The position numbers were made by a program, and so were the translations under genes. Below, piece by piece: positions 43,924-55,340 of a stretch of DNA of 64,000 nt; position 1 is the stretch's first letter; each line of letters starts with the position of its first letter. The stretch is from Lineus longissimus (Eukaryota > Nemertea > Pilidiophora > Heteronemertea > Lineidae). Where the stretch lies: assembly GCF_910592395.1 (NCBI RefSeq), contig NC_088318.1:18042349-18106348 (forward strand), given 5' to 3'. The notes under the pieces were generated by a model that worked only from the letters and a program-made list of their open reading frames with translations, made no database searches and was not told the origin of the DNA.

Positions 43924-46478
43924 ATGATGAAGACCATCAGATGGAAATGTCGCTCTGTGCTAAAGCTGATGATCTTCGTCATTTTGGTTGGACTTGTCAT
44001 TTATGGACTACATAGTCTAAACAAGGCTGTCAAGAAGATGCAGTGTTCGGATGAACTCTCAAGGGATATGTTAGATGCCTTAGTAAGGGGTGATATCATG
44101 GAAATTTGAAAATATACAGTACAACCTCTCTATTGCGGACACCCATGGGACTGGGCCAAGGTGTCCGCAATAGAGAGGTGTCCGCACTAGAGAGGTTATG
44201 CCAAATCGTCCCATAGGTGGATTTGAAGTTCCCGCCTTGCAGGTCTTGGTTTTCTCTGTGTCGACATCTAGCGTAGAAACCTTAAACCTGTTGGCTGATC
44301 AGTATTTGCTTGTGATGTTGCGTTGAATGACGTGAGCTACTTTGGAACTCAGAGCGTGAATAATCTCTCTAGTAAAAGGTGCCCCTTGTATTGCAAAATC
44401 TCCCCGACATGTCATAATGTGTGAAAAAACACCATAATTTCTGTCCATCAGCCACCTTTGATTAATAATTAATTTTTTCTAATTTCTCTACTAACGGATA
44501 TTCGCCGCAACACTGACAAAACCGTGTGGATTTATGAGTGTCCGTTGACACAATACATGCAATAGGCCTATGTGATTAGTTGAAAAGATGAGTAAACAAA
44601 TGCCACGGCTTAATTAGGATACAAAAACACAATGCCATGGGGTAATTACTTTGATTAATTACGCAAATATCACACCTGTCGGGCCTACTTGACTCTCCAA
44701 GCGCACGCGGGAAGCCATTGTTTTTGCCTACTGTCCGTAATTGGGAGGGAATTGGACCAAAAATTGGCTATCGCCCTGTCCGCAATTCGGAATAGAGAGG
44801 TGTCCGCCGTACAGAGGTTTTTGTTATTGGAAATGACTTAGAAAAAATCGGGACTGGCCGGACGTGTCCGTAATGTAGAGGTGTCCGCCTGGCAGAGGTG
44901 TCCGCTGAAGGAGGTTCTACTGTAATTCCCTTCTTCGCTGCCAGACGGGAAGGGGAGTGTTGGCATACCATGCAGAGAAATCATTCAAACTCAATTTTTT
45001 TGGACAAGATGTCCTGGTGTCTTGATTGATGGATGATGCCAGTGTTATCAGTTTTATTGCTACGACTTTTTATTCTTTCAGTGTAAACTCTATGAGAAGA
45101 ACAAAGTTGGAGGAAACCTGTGTGACGACATCTGCAAAACTGGAAGCATCAAGTTAAAAAAATGTCTAAACTATCGTGGAGGGAAGAAGATCTTTTTAGC
45201 TACTTGGAATATGAAAACAATTATTCTGAAATCTAAAAAAGGATATCTGAGGGACTACGATCCAATCTGGTATCAAGACCCCAACAAGCCGAACCACATT
45301 TACCCTTCTGTGGAGGAATTCGCCATGACAATACGTACCACAATCCAAGACCGTATCAGTATCAAACTGCCTGGACGTTTAGATGTCAAAATGTTGGTGA
45401 ATCAAATGTGGTCTGTTGGTTATGATGAGTATTTCAATAATCCATTCCAGAAAAATCCCAGGGAGTCTGGGTTGGACAGTATATATAGCCTTCTTCAGCA
45501 AGACGAATACCTGATGATGAAACATTTTCAAGGCTCGCAATTCTTCCCTGACATATACGGAACTTGTGGACACTTTTATGCCATGGAATTTGTTCCTCCT
45601 GGTACAGTTCTTGATCCAGCAATTTTCAGTTTTAAAGATGAATCCACATGGAACCAACGTCGAATAATCGCATTAAAACTATTAGACCTTGTGTATCACT
45701 TAGAACACAACTTTCATCAGCCTCTCCACATGTGCGATGTGAAAAATGAAAATTTCGGATTGACTGCTGACGGTGGTGTAAAAGCCATCGATGTCGACAT
45801 GGCGTATTTTGATGAGAATCTCAAATTTCTTATGAACCAAGAAAACTGTACAAAGCATTCGGACTGTGATTTCTTTGATTGTCGAGGATGGTGTGATTTC
45901 AAAACTGGTTACTGTTCTGATCGTAGGATTAATAATAATTTGCAGGTAAGTCGTCCCGAGTCTCTTTGGAGGGGTGGTCAAAGACTGTGTGTTGGGACTT
46001 GCAAATAAACTTGGCAAAGATGATTTGCCCAACTTCATAACTTGTTTGACCTGTTTAAGTGCAGGTGGTGCCTCTGTATGTCTTATCCATTGGGTATTTG
46101 CTGGCTTGTAAACTGATAACCTTGAATTTTTCATTAACACATTCAAGGTAATGAGTTTTGCCGCAAATTTTCATCATATTTGTATGCGTCCTTTGATTCA
46201 AGTCTTATTTCTCTATATTCTAGGCTGTTTGTAGTGATGTCTTCCAGCAGAAGTTAGGAAATGCTTTCAAAGGCTTGTTACGCAGACCACCTCGACAGTT
46301 AGTAGCCAGATTCAATGAGGTGCTGGAGGAATGTGCCAATCCGTCCGCAATTCAGGAAGCGGACATCCGACTGAAAGCACCAGATGAAACGTACTGGAAA
46401 CTGTATAACCTACTACTGGAAAGCAACGCAGACCTGCTTCCTGTCGAGAATGGTCATTTGCATGATCATGAACATTAA
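43924..46478 (+). CDS. DIPK1-like: DIPK1/FAM69-family ER kinase-like protein, copy 2
   Basis: This paralogue of the preceding gene has three coding exons: 43924-44082, 45082-45945 and 46224-46478 (TAA), 425 residues. The acceptor ttttttgcag lies directly before the ATG, so a non-coding first exon is expected upstream. It has one membrane anchor (~14-34). The Cys-rich start is CKLYEKNKVGGNLCDDIC. Kinase-like motifs are MEFVPPGT (hinge), MCDVKNENFG (Asp ~272) and AIDVDMAYF, followed by NCTKHSDCDFFDCRGWCDF. The tail is LHDHEH, almost the same as copy 1. Intron 2 (45946-46223) follows NNLQ and is missing from copy 1. Intron 1 carries a MITE (44115-44924). Poly(A) signal is at 46860. The family is usually regarded as possible active or pseudo-kinases of the secretory pathway. 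Confidence 0.9.
44115..44924. mobile_element. ~0.8-kb Tc1/mariner- or pogo-like MITE with TA duplication
   Basis: The element runs from CAGTACAACCTCTCTATTGC (44117) to its imperfect inverse ending GAGGTTCTACTG (44922), flanked by TA on both sides. The subterminal parts at both ends are tandem copies of gtgtccgc.a.agagaggt (for example 44161-44200 and 44790-44915). No transposase frame is present. TA duplications and CAGT ends are characteristic of the IS630-Tc1-mariner group. It lies in intron 1 of DIPK1 copy 2. Confidence 0.8.
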
Positions 46479-46859
46479 CATTTGTGCTATAAAAAGACTG
46501 AAATATGCATGGTTTAGTAATTTATGTTATCCATTAGTTTCATTTGTGTATTTTTTATTGAATAGATGTACCTTTTTCAGAGAAATTCACTCCTCATCAC
46601 CTGGGCATAACAGAAATGTACAGCATACGCAGGTGAAGGCCTAAATTATTGACCCCCTTCCCCTTGAATGCGTGCACACTTCTTGTATGGCACTGTGGCT
46701 TCTGATGTTGGCTGTTATGTATAATGACACTTCCAGATACATTTGTATGTTTTTATTATACATATAGCTTTTGTAACATTTTTGATATTGAGAGATTATA
46801 TTTTACACATATCTCCTTTCTTTGTTCATTTTTGTCAGAAAATTTATACTTTTGATATA

Positions 46860-46865
46860 ATAAAC
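46860..46865 (+). terminator. Poly(A) signal of DIPK1 copy 2
   Basis: AATAAA lies 382 bp after the stop in A/T-rich sequence and is followed by a GT-rich region (gcgggtgtgttc), as expected of a cleavage site. Confidence 0.55.
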
Positions 46866-47967
46866 ATCCCGTGCCAAAGTGCATTTGCGGGTGTGTTCAT
46901 ATTGGTTGTGACAATGTCTTCCAAACTGACCTCTCAGTTTGCCAGCGACATTGAATTCAAGGTTGCAGCAAGGTTGGATCCTCCTGTTGTTCTTTGGAGC
47001 GGAGTGTGAGATGTGACAAATTAGGAGCTTCATGGCCAATTAATGGCAATGGGCCAGAGTTCAACTCGCAGGAGCACCTGGAATAGTTTCCAATGATATT
47101 CCAATGAGAGAACCAATGGAAATGGTCATGGTTATAAAGTAGTGAACATTTCGTAAAGCCTCTGCATTAACTCTTGGATATTGTGTCAAGAAACATGGTA
47201 ACAATCACCCCATGTTGTGCACACATCCATCCTACTGCCTTTGTGGTTGTCCTGGTTGTGTATATGTCCTGGTTATGACAATGTCTTCTTTTTAATCAAA
47301 CTCATGGCATTGGCCAAATCTCGTCATCCTCCAATTAAACTACATTCCTCAATTTGGTCCTGATGATCTGACAGCTGTCAAGTTGAAATGAATAATACGA
47401 AGAACTCAGTAATTATGCAAAATCAATTTTCTTAGCTTTTTACATAAAATTACATGGAACAACGGGTTGTCTTCAAAGACCACTATCAAAATTACAATGC
47501 ATAGATAAACAGATAAACACCAGACATTAAAGACACGCAGTGTCCTTGCATTTCTGACAACATACAATGCGATATATGCCACCTCGTATTCTCAGATCAA
47601 AATCTGAACCCCTCCAGGACATTTGTTTAGCATAAGTATTATACACTCAGTACTAGTTCAGTTAACCTCAAATGAATGTACCAGCACAAATTATAATCAC
47701 GACACTGTGGTAACATATCAGCACTCATTATTCATGCCTGCAAATGTTCATGATTATATGTCACAAAATGATATTTGGTAAGCATATGAATCAGGCGGCC
47801 CTTACAAAATTTAGACCAATAACATCAAGCCAAATGTCCTTGGTCCCTCGAGATTTTCCCTGCCAAATTTGGAGATATATTTTGGACTTGGGCCCCCAAA
47901 CACAGTAAGTCCACATTTCTGAGCATTTCCCTTTGCTTTTACAATGTACCTCCAATTCTTTGACTTA
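46866..47967. other. Convergent intergenic region, no gene seen
   Basis: The 3' ends of DIPK1 copy 2 (+) and the membrane protein gene (-) meet here. No further exon or clear repeat is visible. Confidence 0.45.
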
Positions 47968-48564
47968 TCATACGGTTTTCTTGTAATAGATGAGCGTTGG
48001 TTGTTTTGCCAAGCCAAGCGCAAGTGCTATATTAGCAAAGAACATTGCATAATGAAATAAGTCCACATTTGGAATACCATGAAAATGTCCTTCAACTCCT
48101 ATCACAAGGCCAGCAATCACATATCCTATGGCTCCTAGAACTCCATGAGCATTGAAATCGATCAGACTGACCAGCAGCATTATGACTACAGATCCTGAAC
48201 TGATGATCGCTGTGAATGTCTCCAAAAGACTTGGGGACAGAAACTGTGACATAATAACTAATGCTATGGAAATGGCTAGAAGTATATGATACAATAACTG
48301 AAAGTCAGATTTTTGGCAGTAGCTCACAGAAATAAGTGCCATTCCCAATACTCTAGCTAACCAGCTCAAAGTCTTGTGAGCAAAAATTAACTGGCTGTGG
48401 GCGTTCTCCAAGCCGAATCGAAACACCCCGACTGTAGCTGCCATCCCGATTGTGAAGAACCCTACTTGTGACAACGCGTTGACTCCTTTCAATAGGTAGA
48501 TGGCATAGAATGCCGAGGCTGCCAAGACACCATCCGATATCGCTATTGAAAACTCTGCAGCCAT
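47968..48564 (-). CDS. Small multi-pass membrane protein, unrecognised family
   Basis: The frame of 198 residues lies in a single coding exon. A good acceptor (tttttcag, exon starting at 48605) precedes the ATG by about 40 bp, so there is probably a non-coding 5' exon. Hydrophobic segments at about 8-27, 31-50, 66-84, 87-108, 115-135, 138-158 and 166-184 predict six or seven membrane helices. There is no cleavable signal peptide; the frame begins MAAEFSIAISDGVLAAS and ends in the basic tail YYKKTV. The family resembles small conserved TMEM proteins, but I cannot name it. Upstream at 49162-49183 lie two ETS sites typical of housekeeping promoters. A reading frame this long and hydrophobic with a spliced leader is convincingly a gene; the function is unknown. 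Confidence 0.75.
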   Translation of the reverse strand: MAAEFSIAISDGVLAASAFYAIYLLKGVNALSQVGFFTIGMAATVGVFRFGLENAHSQLIFAHKTLSWLARVLGMALISVSYCQKSDFQLLYHILLAISIALVIMSQFLSPSLLETFTAIISSGSVVIMLLVSLIDFNAHGVLGAIGYVIAGLVIGVEGHFHGIPNVDLFHYAMFFANIALALGLAKQPTLIYYKKTV

Positions 48565-49161
48565 TTTTGCCCCAAGAATAGTAGATTTAGTCCTATAGAC
48601 CAGTCCTGAAAAACAATAGAAGAGGTCAAATCTTTATGTTGATCAGAAATTATGTGACAATACTTGGCACGAAGGTCAGGAGACCGAACGAGTGGGTCAG
48701 TTGCTAATACATAAAATAACGACTGTCATATATTTAATTTAGGCCTTAGGATGGCAAAGAATATTTCTATTAACACTTATATACTGGCATAAATCTTTTC
48801 TGGTTTCCGGTTCGCCTCTGAGAAAGTGGCTGTCGACTCACAAGTCCAGGACTGACACGCGCAGTCGAGTCACTTAAGTGAAGTCCTCCTTCGATTGTGA
48901 CACCCTGTAGTAGGCCTACTACTACTACTGTACACTGCCCTATACAAATAACTAATGAAGTGTCTGAACGATTAATTAACAGGTTGGTTATGCACAGTTT
49001 GATTCATCAGCTTACTCTTGATATAGACTTCTTGTTGCTGGACAAGTCTGCCAGCAAAATACGTTGTAAAACAACAGAAATTTGATAAAATTCTGAAAAT
49101 TATGTAACCCAGAAAATGACAGACTCTTCTGTTCTCACTTCTGCTGCTAGAGGGCAACAAA
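48565..49161. other. 5' leader and probable intron of membrane-protein gene
   Basis: On the minus strand the exon containing the ATG begins at 48605. A donor-like AA|gtgaga at about 49133-49138 would join a non-coding first exon (near 49139-49165) to it. Confidence 0.35.
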
Positions 49162-49183
49162 TACTTCCGGTGTCACTTCCGCC
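49162..49183 (-). promoter_or_regulatory. Paired ETS-factor sites
   Basis: On the minus strand gGCGGAAGTgacaCCGGAAGTat holds two GGAAGT cores 11 to 12 bp apart, one with the ideal CCGGAAGT context. Such pairs (GABP or ELK type) mark many constitutive animal promoters. The site lies about 600 bp upstream of the membrane-protein ATG. Confidence 0.45.
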
Positions 49184-50222
49184 TTTTAAAATTTAAAGTC
49201 CATGTTCAAAACAAAACACACATTTACCGCATTTACGCAAAGGATTTTCTTTTCAATGTGATGTACTGAATTCTGATCTTCATGTGATTCATTTGAAGTA
49301 AGCTGTTGCTGCAGTCAACCTATGTAAACGATATTCTCATACTTTTTGCGAGAGTGTTCACTGACTTTTTCGTCCTCATGTTTTTTTTTGTCAACTCAGA
49401 GTTAAATAATATCGTGAAACAACATCTATGATTATCTTTGCTCATTTGCACCGTACATGTACATGTATATAGTTTTGTTTGGGCTCTGTTTTGTCTTTGT
49501 TAAACCTGTCTATTCACTTTGGTTTATTGGCAAAATTTCATACATTTACAAGCAGGCGAAAGGGGTGGGGCAAGGCATGCAACATGTGCAAGGGGCCAGG
49601 GCTGACAGCCCATGAGCATGATGAGTATCACTTCCAGCTGCTACTAGCCTACTTAATCTATTTCAAATTAATCCCAATTTTAATTTGGGCACGCCATTTA
49701 TTTAACAAAGGTGTGGCTGTTATATCATCAAAAGGCCTTACAACTTTTTTTAAGTTGGCCTATTTTAACTAACTTGACATTGAAGCTTATTGGTTTTCTC
49801 TTTGACCAAGCCATAATCAATAATCGAGGTCAATTGAACTATAGTGCTCTGAGGTGTACATTTAGAGCATGGAGGTATTATTAAGAGTAATTTTTTTTTT
49901 GCAATAAACTTGGTGGTACTGGAAAAATGGTGGTACTGGCCCAGCCATGTCATTGTCGAGATGATAACTGGAAACAGACTTACTAACTTCCTTATTGTAC
50001 ATAGTAGATAACATGACTTTTTCAATAATTCAGGTCATTCAGGTCATGATTTATGAACAAATGCCATGGCACATGATGTGAGTGTGATATGGTCTAAGGT
50101 TCAGTGACACAAAAATCAATAATTGGATAGATTGTTTGACCCTTATGACTGAACTTGTCAAACAAACCTCATCCCAATTTCTGCTGTTTGTATCTCACAA
50201 AAGAGTATGGCTAATACACCAT
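49184..50222. other. Non-coding stretch, no gene seen
   Basis: A/T-rich sequence. Open frames at 49479-49772 (+) and 49765-50025 (-) have no protein-like features. Confidence 0.4.
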
Positions 50223-51453
50223 TTATAATTCCTTGAGTTTCATCGTGTAGGCCTCATGAAATGATGACAAGTACTTTTTTGCACCGGCAGTGTGGCGTTG
50301 CGACTTCGTGGATGATTTTTGAGTGGAGGGAAGAACCAACTTTGCAACTTGCCGCAAATCATGTTGGTCTTCCAACCTACTGAGCTGGCCAAACATGGGA
50401 AGGACCTCAGAGAAGCCTGGGAAAATTAGTGCAGTGCGAATGATGCGTGAAGAACCACATCGCCAAATGCAGATAAACACAACGTTACTTTGATGCGAAC
50501 TATGTAACACAGTTGTTCTAACCTTATTGTTCTCCTCTACAAGTTTTGTCCAAAAGAGGCCAGCTTGGTGATGGATAAAGGGATGCCTGTGCAAGATTTG
50601 GGCAGGTAGAAGAATGATTCATTCTAGAAGCAGTGTTGCAACTGCAGACATGGTATGGCACTCGTATCTTATTGGTTTGATTTGTGGCACATCATGGATT
50701 CTAGGCCTACCGTGTCAATGTGATAATTCTAAAAATGTGTATCCCAGATCTAGCTTGGCTTTATTGTACATGCCTCACAAATGTTGATAGGTCTCATCAT
50801 GTCATTTCATTCAGAGTGAAGTAGGACAATCAAGAGTTCAGGAAAAAACAGATACATAACATGCTAGCCACATAGAGATTAATAGTCCGAATTACTGAAC
50901 TTTACGAAACCAAAGCAAGTGCAATGGAACTTTAAGAATATTATTGTTACATGTTTAATGTCATTGCCAATAGCAAACTACTAGTACATGCCAAGATTCT
51001 AAAAGTTGGACCCGGCCAGATGGGGGACAAAATGTAAAACATTAACATAAATATAATGTTGGAGACAACACCCCTCAAAAGTGTTTTTGGCCATGAAAGT
51101 GCTCAAGTCTGATCGAATTGCCTTTGTTACAATGAAAAATCCCAGCAGTAATTAAAAGAATTCAAATGTTTTTAATGAACACCCGATAGATGCAGGCTGT
51201 GGACAACAATGGCATTCCCTAGATTGAAGTATGTGTACTTATGTATATGCATGTACTTATCAAACATAATGTGTATAGGCCTAAAAGTATGCCTATTATA
51301 GCATGTGACTGAAAATGACAGATTACATACCAGATGTAACACACTACTAATATTCGCATAGACCTGTTCATATTGGCAGGTGATAAAGTTTGATTAACTC
51401 TGATTAAAACATTCTGTATTTCTGACATTTTTGATAGAATTGTATCATTCTGA
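50223..51453 (-). CDS. Possible 3' exons of an unrecognised minus-strand gene
   Basis: Three minus-strand segments have plausible splice signals and matching phases: 51453-51364 (acceptor caactag, donor CAG|gtctat), 50585-50489 (acceptor cttgcacag, donor AAA|gtaacg) and 50416-50223 (acceptor ttttcccag with a ctaat branch point, stop TAA). The second and third may be one unspliced exon, since the 72-bp gap stays open. Translated parts are hydrophilic and helix-like (SKMSEIQNVLIRVNQTL, FWTKLVEENNK, FGQLSRLEDQHDLRQVAK), and G+C is higher than in the flanks. No start exon was found and no family is recognised. This could equally be a degenerate gene fragment. Confidence 0.3.
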
Positions 51454-52094
51454 CTAGTTGACACCAAGTGAGAAGCTGGATATCTTTGGAGGTATTGTGA
51501 TTCTGTTATTACTAATTGAGGTTAGGTGACCTACAAATTCTCTCCATCATGCATGATGCCGTCGTCATTGATTCAGAATGGGTTAAACCAAGTCTATTTG
51601 ATTTCATGTGCTGTGTATCCCCCTGCTGGTAATCATCCAAACCCACTGGGTGTAAACCACCCGTTGATATGTCCCAGTAGGTAATTACATTATCAAGCAT
51701 AATTCTCTAGTATTACCGCCAACCTATGTTGGATAGAAATCATCAACGGGTGTGCATATGGTAATTGAGGCAGAACGATCTCTGGACTAGTCTCGTTGTG
51801 CAGCGAAGAGATCACTCACTCAGTCGGAGCTTGACTGTCGGCTAGAAAAGAACAATACTGATACTAATCACTTATTTACGTTACATTCTGGGACAGTCTC
51901 TGTTCTGAATATTACCTGATTTTAAAAGGGTTTTTTCTCGCAGGTGCAACACGTGGAATACAACAGATTTTGATGAAATTCATATTGATCATGTGACTAT
52001 GTGGTTTCCGTTGATTTAGCCGGCGGTGATTGTTGGATCGTTGTAAAAGTCATCTGCTGCTTCGAACGTGTGGAATAGTTGCATCGTTGACAGG

Positions 52095-52161
52095 ATGGCG
52101 GCAAATACATTGGTTGTTCATGTCCTGTTCCAAGGTTTGCTACCAGTTTCTTTATTAGCAG
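52095..52161 (+). CDS. First exon (signal peptide) of a gene leaving the window
   Basis: ATG at 52095, in context caggATGG, opens 22 codons encoding MAANTLVVHVLFQGLLPVSL followed by LA. They end in phase 1 at a perfect donor, GCAG|gtaagtg. The peptide has the hydrophobic core of a secretory signal. No second exon with a phase-1 acceptor and coding character is recognised in the remaining 11.8 kb, so the first intron is probably longer than that and the product cannot be named. Confidence 0.5.
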
Positions 52162-53437
52162 GTAAGTGAAATTTATTTTTCAACTTTAGGAAGATAATTT
52201 GTTTTGGATTTTTTATTTTGTACTTCTTTGATTTCTGAATTTTTTCTTTTTGCTTGAAAGCTCTTTCCTAAAAGCTCAGCTGGTCTGAGAGAGTTGAGGA
52301 TTACAAAGGATGACATTGTGTGGCCTGCTCGGGCAGATATAGGCCTAGGCACGTGTTGCATAAGAAGAAAAGGGGAAAGGGGAAAGGGAAAAAGTGAATA
52401 TGATTGGGAACGAGTTTACAATCTGGCCCAAAAAAAGGTCATCAGTTGACTAAAGAAGTGCCACTGTTCAATGGATTTATTGGTGAATGCTAAAAACCTA
52501 AACATCAGTATGAAGGTGATGGTTTAGTCTTACCTGTCACTTTCATTGCAGCAATTTGACCTTCTTGGAACTTTTTGGTCTCCTGGCAGCCATCTTGAAA
52601 ATTCATTTTTACCATTTTGAAACTCATGTCTAAAGAGTTGTCAAGAGGTTTTTTTACCAATGTCTCTTACAGTATAATCCAGAGGATGGCATCCGCAGGG
52701 ATACGGAAGACACACACAAATATAATTCCACAAAAAAGGCTAAATGCTCTAGATCCAGCCTCCACAGAGAGATAGCATAATCCTAGGTTGACTTCATACA
52801 GCCAAATGCACACTGCTTTCAGGGCTGGAGGGGCTCAGCTCATTACATCATGAGATTAGCCAAATATATACAGAGGTGACAAACACAACAAGCTTCATTG
52901 ACCATAAGTACATGGTCAGTTTCACAACAATGACTAACAATGCCAATGGTGATAACTGACATGAGTGTACAGCTCGGACCAGTAGTTTTTCAGCTAGTAT
53001 TGTAGTAATCTAAAAAAGGCAGGGCGTGGTTGAGCAGGGCACAGCTAGCCTGAATTGGGCAGAGTGCTGTGCCATGCTGGGCTGGGCAATAAGAAAAACT
53101 GAGAAAAGGCAGGCTGAAGTGCCCTGTCAAAACTCTTTAGCTGGAACACTAGCCAGAGTTGCCCACTCCTAGAGGTTGTAGCTTGAGCAACAATAATTAT
53201 TCTTATGGTGGGCTTTGACCTTGACCTATTCATCTTGTTGCCAATCATATCATGCTAACCTGCATCCTGAAGTATGATCTAAATTCTGATCAGATGTGCT
53301 TTCCTCAAGATAAGTCTTGGCGTACAACTCACTCCGCCCTCTTCTAATAGATCAACAATATCAACATAGATGGTTAGATCTCGAGATGTAAATTTGGCTA
53401 CGGCCCTCAGTCAACCTTTGTGTCCTGTTGGCCCAGG

Positions 53438-53615
53438 ACTTCAGACTGGGGGCAGTCTTGAAGGATTGAGTGAGGCAGCACAAGTGTTGACCTTGCAACT
53501 CTAGTTGAAAATGATCTAGTGCAAGTGACAAATTTGGATGTTTGTGGTGAACTTCAGGCTGAGGACAGTCTTGAAGGATTTCGTGAGGCTGTGCAAGTAT
53601 TGAACAGCTTGTTAT
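53438..53615. repeat. Two degenerate ~113-bp direct repeats
   Basis: acttcagactgggggcagtc at 53438 recurs as acttcaggctgaggacagtc at 53551, each followed by ttgaaggatt and a diverged continuation (gtgaggc..c.caagt.ttga). Confidence 0.6.
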
Positions 53616-54954
53616 GATACGAAATAGTCTGATGATGATCTGGGAGTGTTGGGACAACACACACAGAGATGTCTTCACATTATTGATTGATGCAACTGGT
53701 TGTCTTGAGGGAGCTTGAGGGAAAAGTTTTTGAGGGTTGCAGAGTTAACTCTAGCTCCCCTTTGTAGCTCTTGGACAGATTCCACCACAGGACGGATGAC
53801 ATTGGCTACATGCAGGCTGGTGCCCAAATACTATATAATGGAGGCAATTCATAGGGGGGGGGAATCTTGCCTCTACAGTGCTCAAAACAACACAAATGAA
53901 CTTCTATCAAAAGTGTCATTCCCCGCAGACACACTGCCAGTATTTCACATCAACATATTTTCTAATTTCCTCGATAAAATGTGGCTATTGGGATTTCTAT
54001 GTTTGCTTGTCTGTAGCTGAGCTAATAAAATTCATCACAATTGGTTATGAAATTTTGATAGGTTTTGAGCTGGAATCGAATCGTTCAATCATTGCAGTGC
54101 GCTAGACAGGGTGGGTCCAGCGCTGCGAAATTCAGAGCACGTATTCAACCAGGAACAAACTAACTATAAATGTCATCTTCCAGTGTTATTGGTTGCATGT
54201 TAACAGACTTTCTGTATCTCCCATACTTCCAAGCAGTGAACTCTCAAGTACCAGATATTCAAAACAAAGACACTTGGTTTTGATAATGAAATTGATTTCT
54301 GTCAGATGGTTCCCCTGATACGATATTTGCATTTACTTGGTAATGTTGGTTGTCACTGGGCTGCCACGACTGGATTATGATGTATCAGCACCGATATTGA
54401 GCAAGTTCTTGTTGTATCTTAATGGTATTGGGCCTTGCAACATTCAGAATAGCACGTAGAAATATAAGAGTGAATTAAAGATGCTGGCCTGCTCGACCAC
54501 GGTGGGGATTCTGATTTCATTCTGGTTATGCGCCACAGGAGACAGAAGTAACCGGTACCACCGCTGTGAACGCACTGACTTGTCGTCAACTCTGGAGAAC
54601 AGCAAATTCTATCTTTGGCGTGGTTGATGAAGAAGTCTGTTTGGCATAGCCGTGCATCATTTTGCTTGGTACAACCGCAGAAATAAAGGGGTTTGTAGCG
54701 TATTGATCTGTTTATCTGCTGTAACATGTTGTCATTGCTGTTCGTCACCCTTGTTTGTATAACTTGTAACAACCAATACCAGTATTAAGTGAATGTAGTA
54801 ACATGCAAGAAAGTCAAGATGACAATGTTTGACAGATGTTGTTGGTACTTGACGACTACTGCTCTCTCTCTGTGTCATTGTGTGATGCCTCCTTTCCCTG
54901 TGAGCCAGTCACCTCAGTCTGACAGGATTCCACTCACATCCTCAAGGTCTAGTA

Positions 54955-55340
54955 GACATTGTTGGCATTGGCATCATCAAAGAAATGTAGCCCTCATGTG
55001 ACTCTTGTGGTATAAGTTGTTGACTTGGCTTGTGAGCATACTCGGTTTTGTCATCGGCATTGTGAAGGGAATCTTGGCATTGGCATCATCAAAGGAATTG
55101 GCCCTGGTGTGATTCAAGTTGCTGACTTGGGTTGTAAGCTGGGTTTTGCTATTGGCAATATGAAGGAAATCTTCCATTTGGTGTTGTGGTGGTACTGTAT
55201 TCCAGAGGTCATCAGCTGTTGCCATTAGCATCATCAAAGCAGTAGTACCTTTGAACTGTTGTTGCCATTGACTAGCACCATCTCATCATAGGAACGCTTA
55301 AGGTGCAGGTTGTTGCCATTGGCATCATGAAAGAAAGGAA
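54955..55340. repeat. Degenerate ~112-bp tandem repeat
   Basis: cattggcatcatcaaag recurs near 54966, 55078, 55223 (cattagcatcatc) and 55316. The intervening gttgacttggcttgtgagc and gttttgtcatcggcattg segments are also repeated (gctgacttgggttgtaagc, gttttgctattggcaat). Confidence 0.65.

Noticed and set aside
54419..54772. 117-codon minus-strand frame rich in Cys and Ser
   Set aside because: No known motif, no splice context, and no upstream promoter signal. It may be an unidentified repeat.
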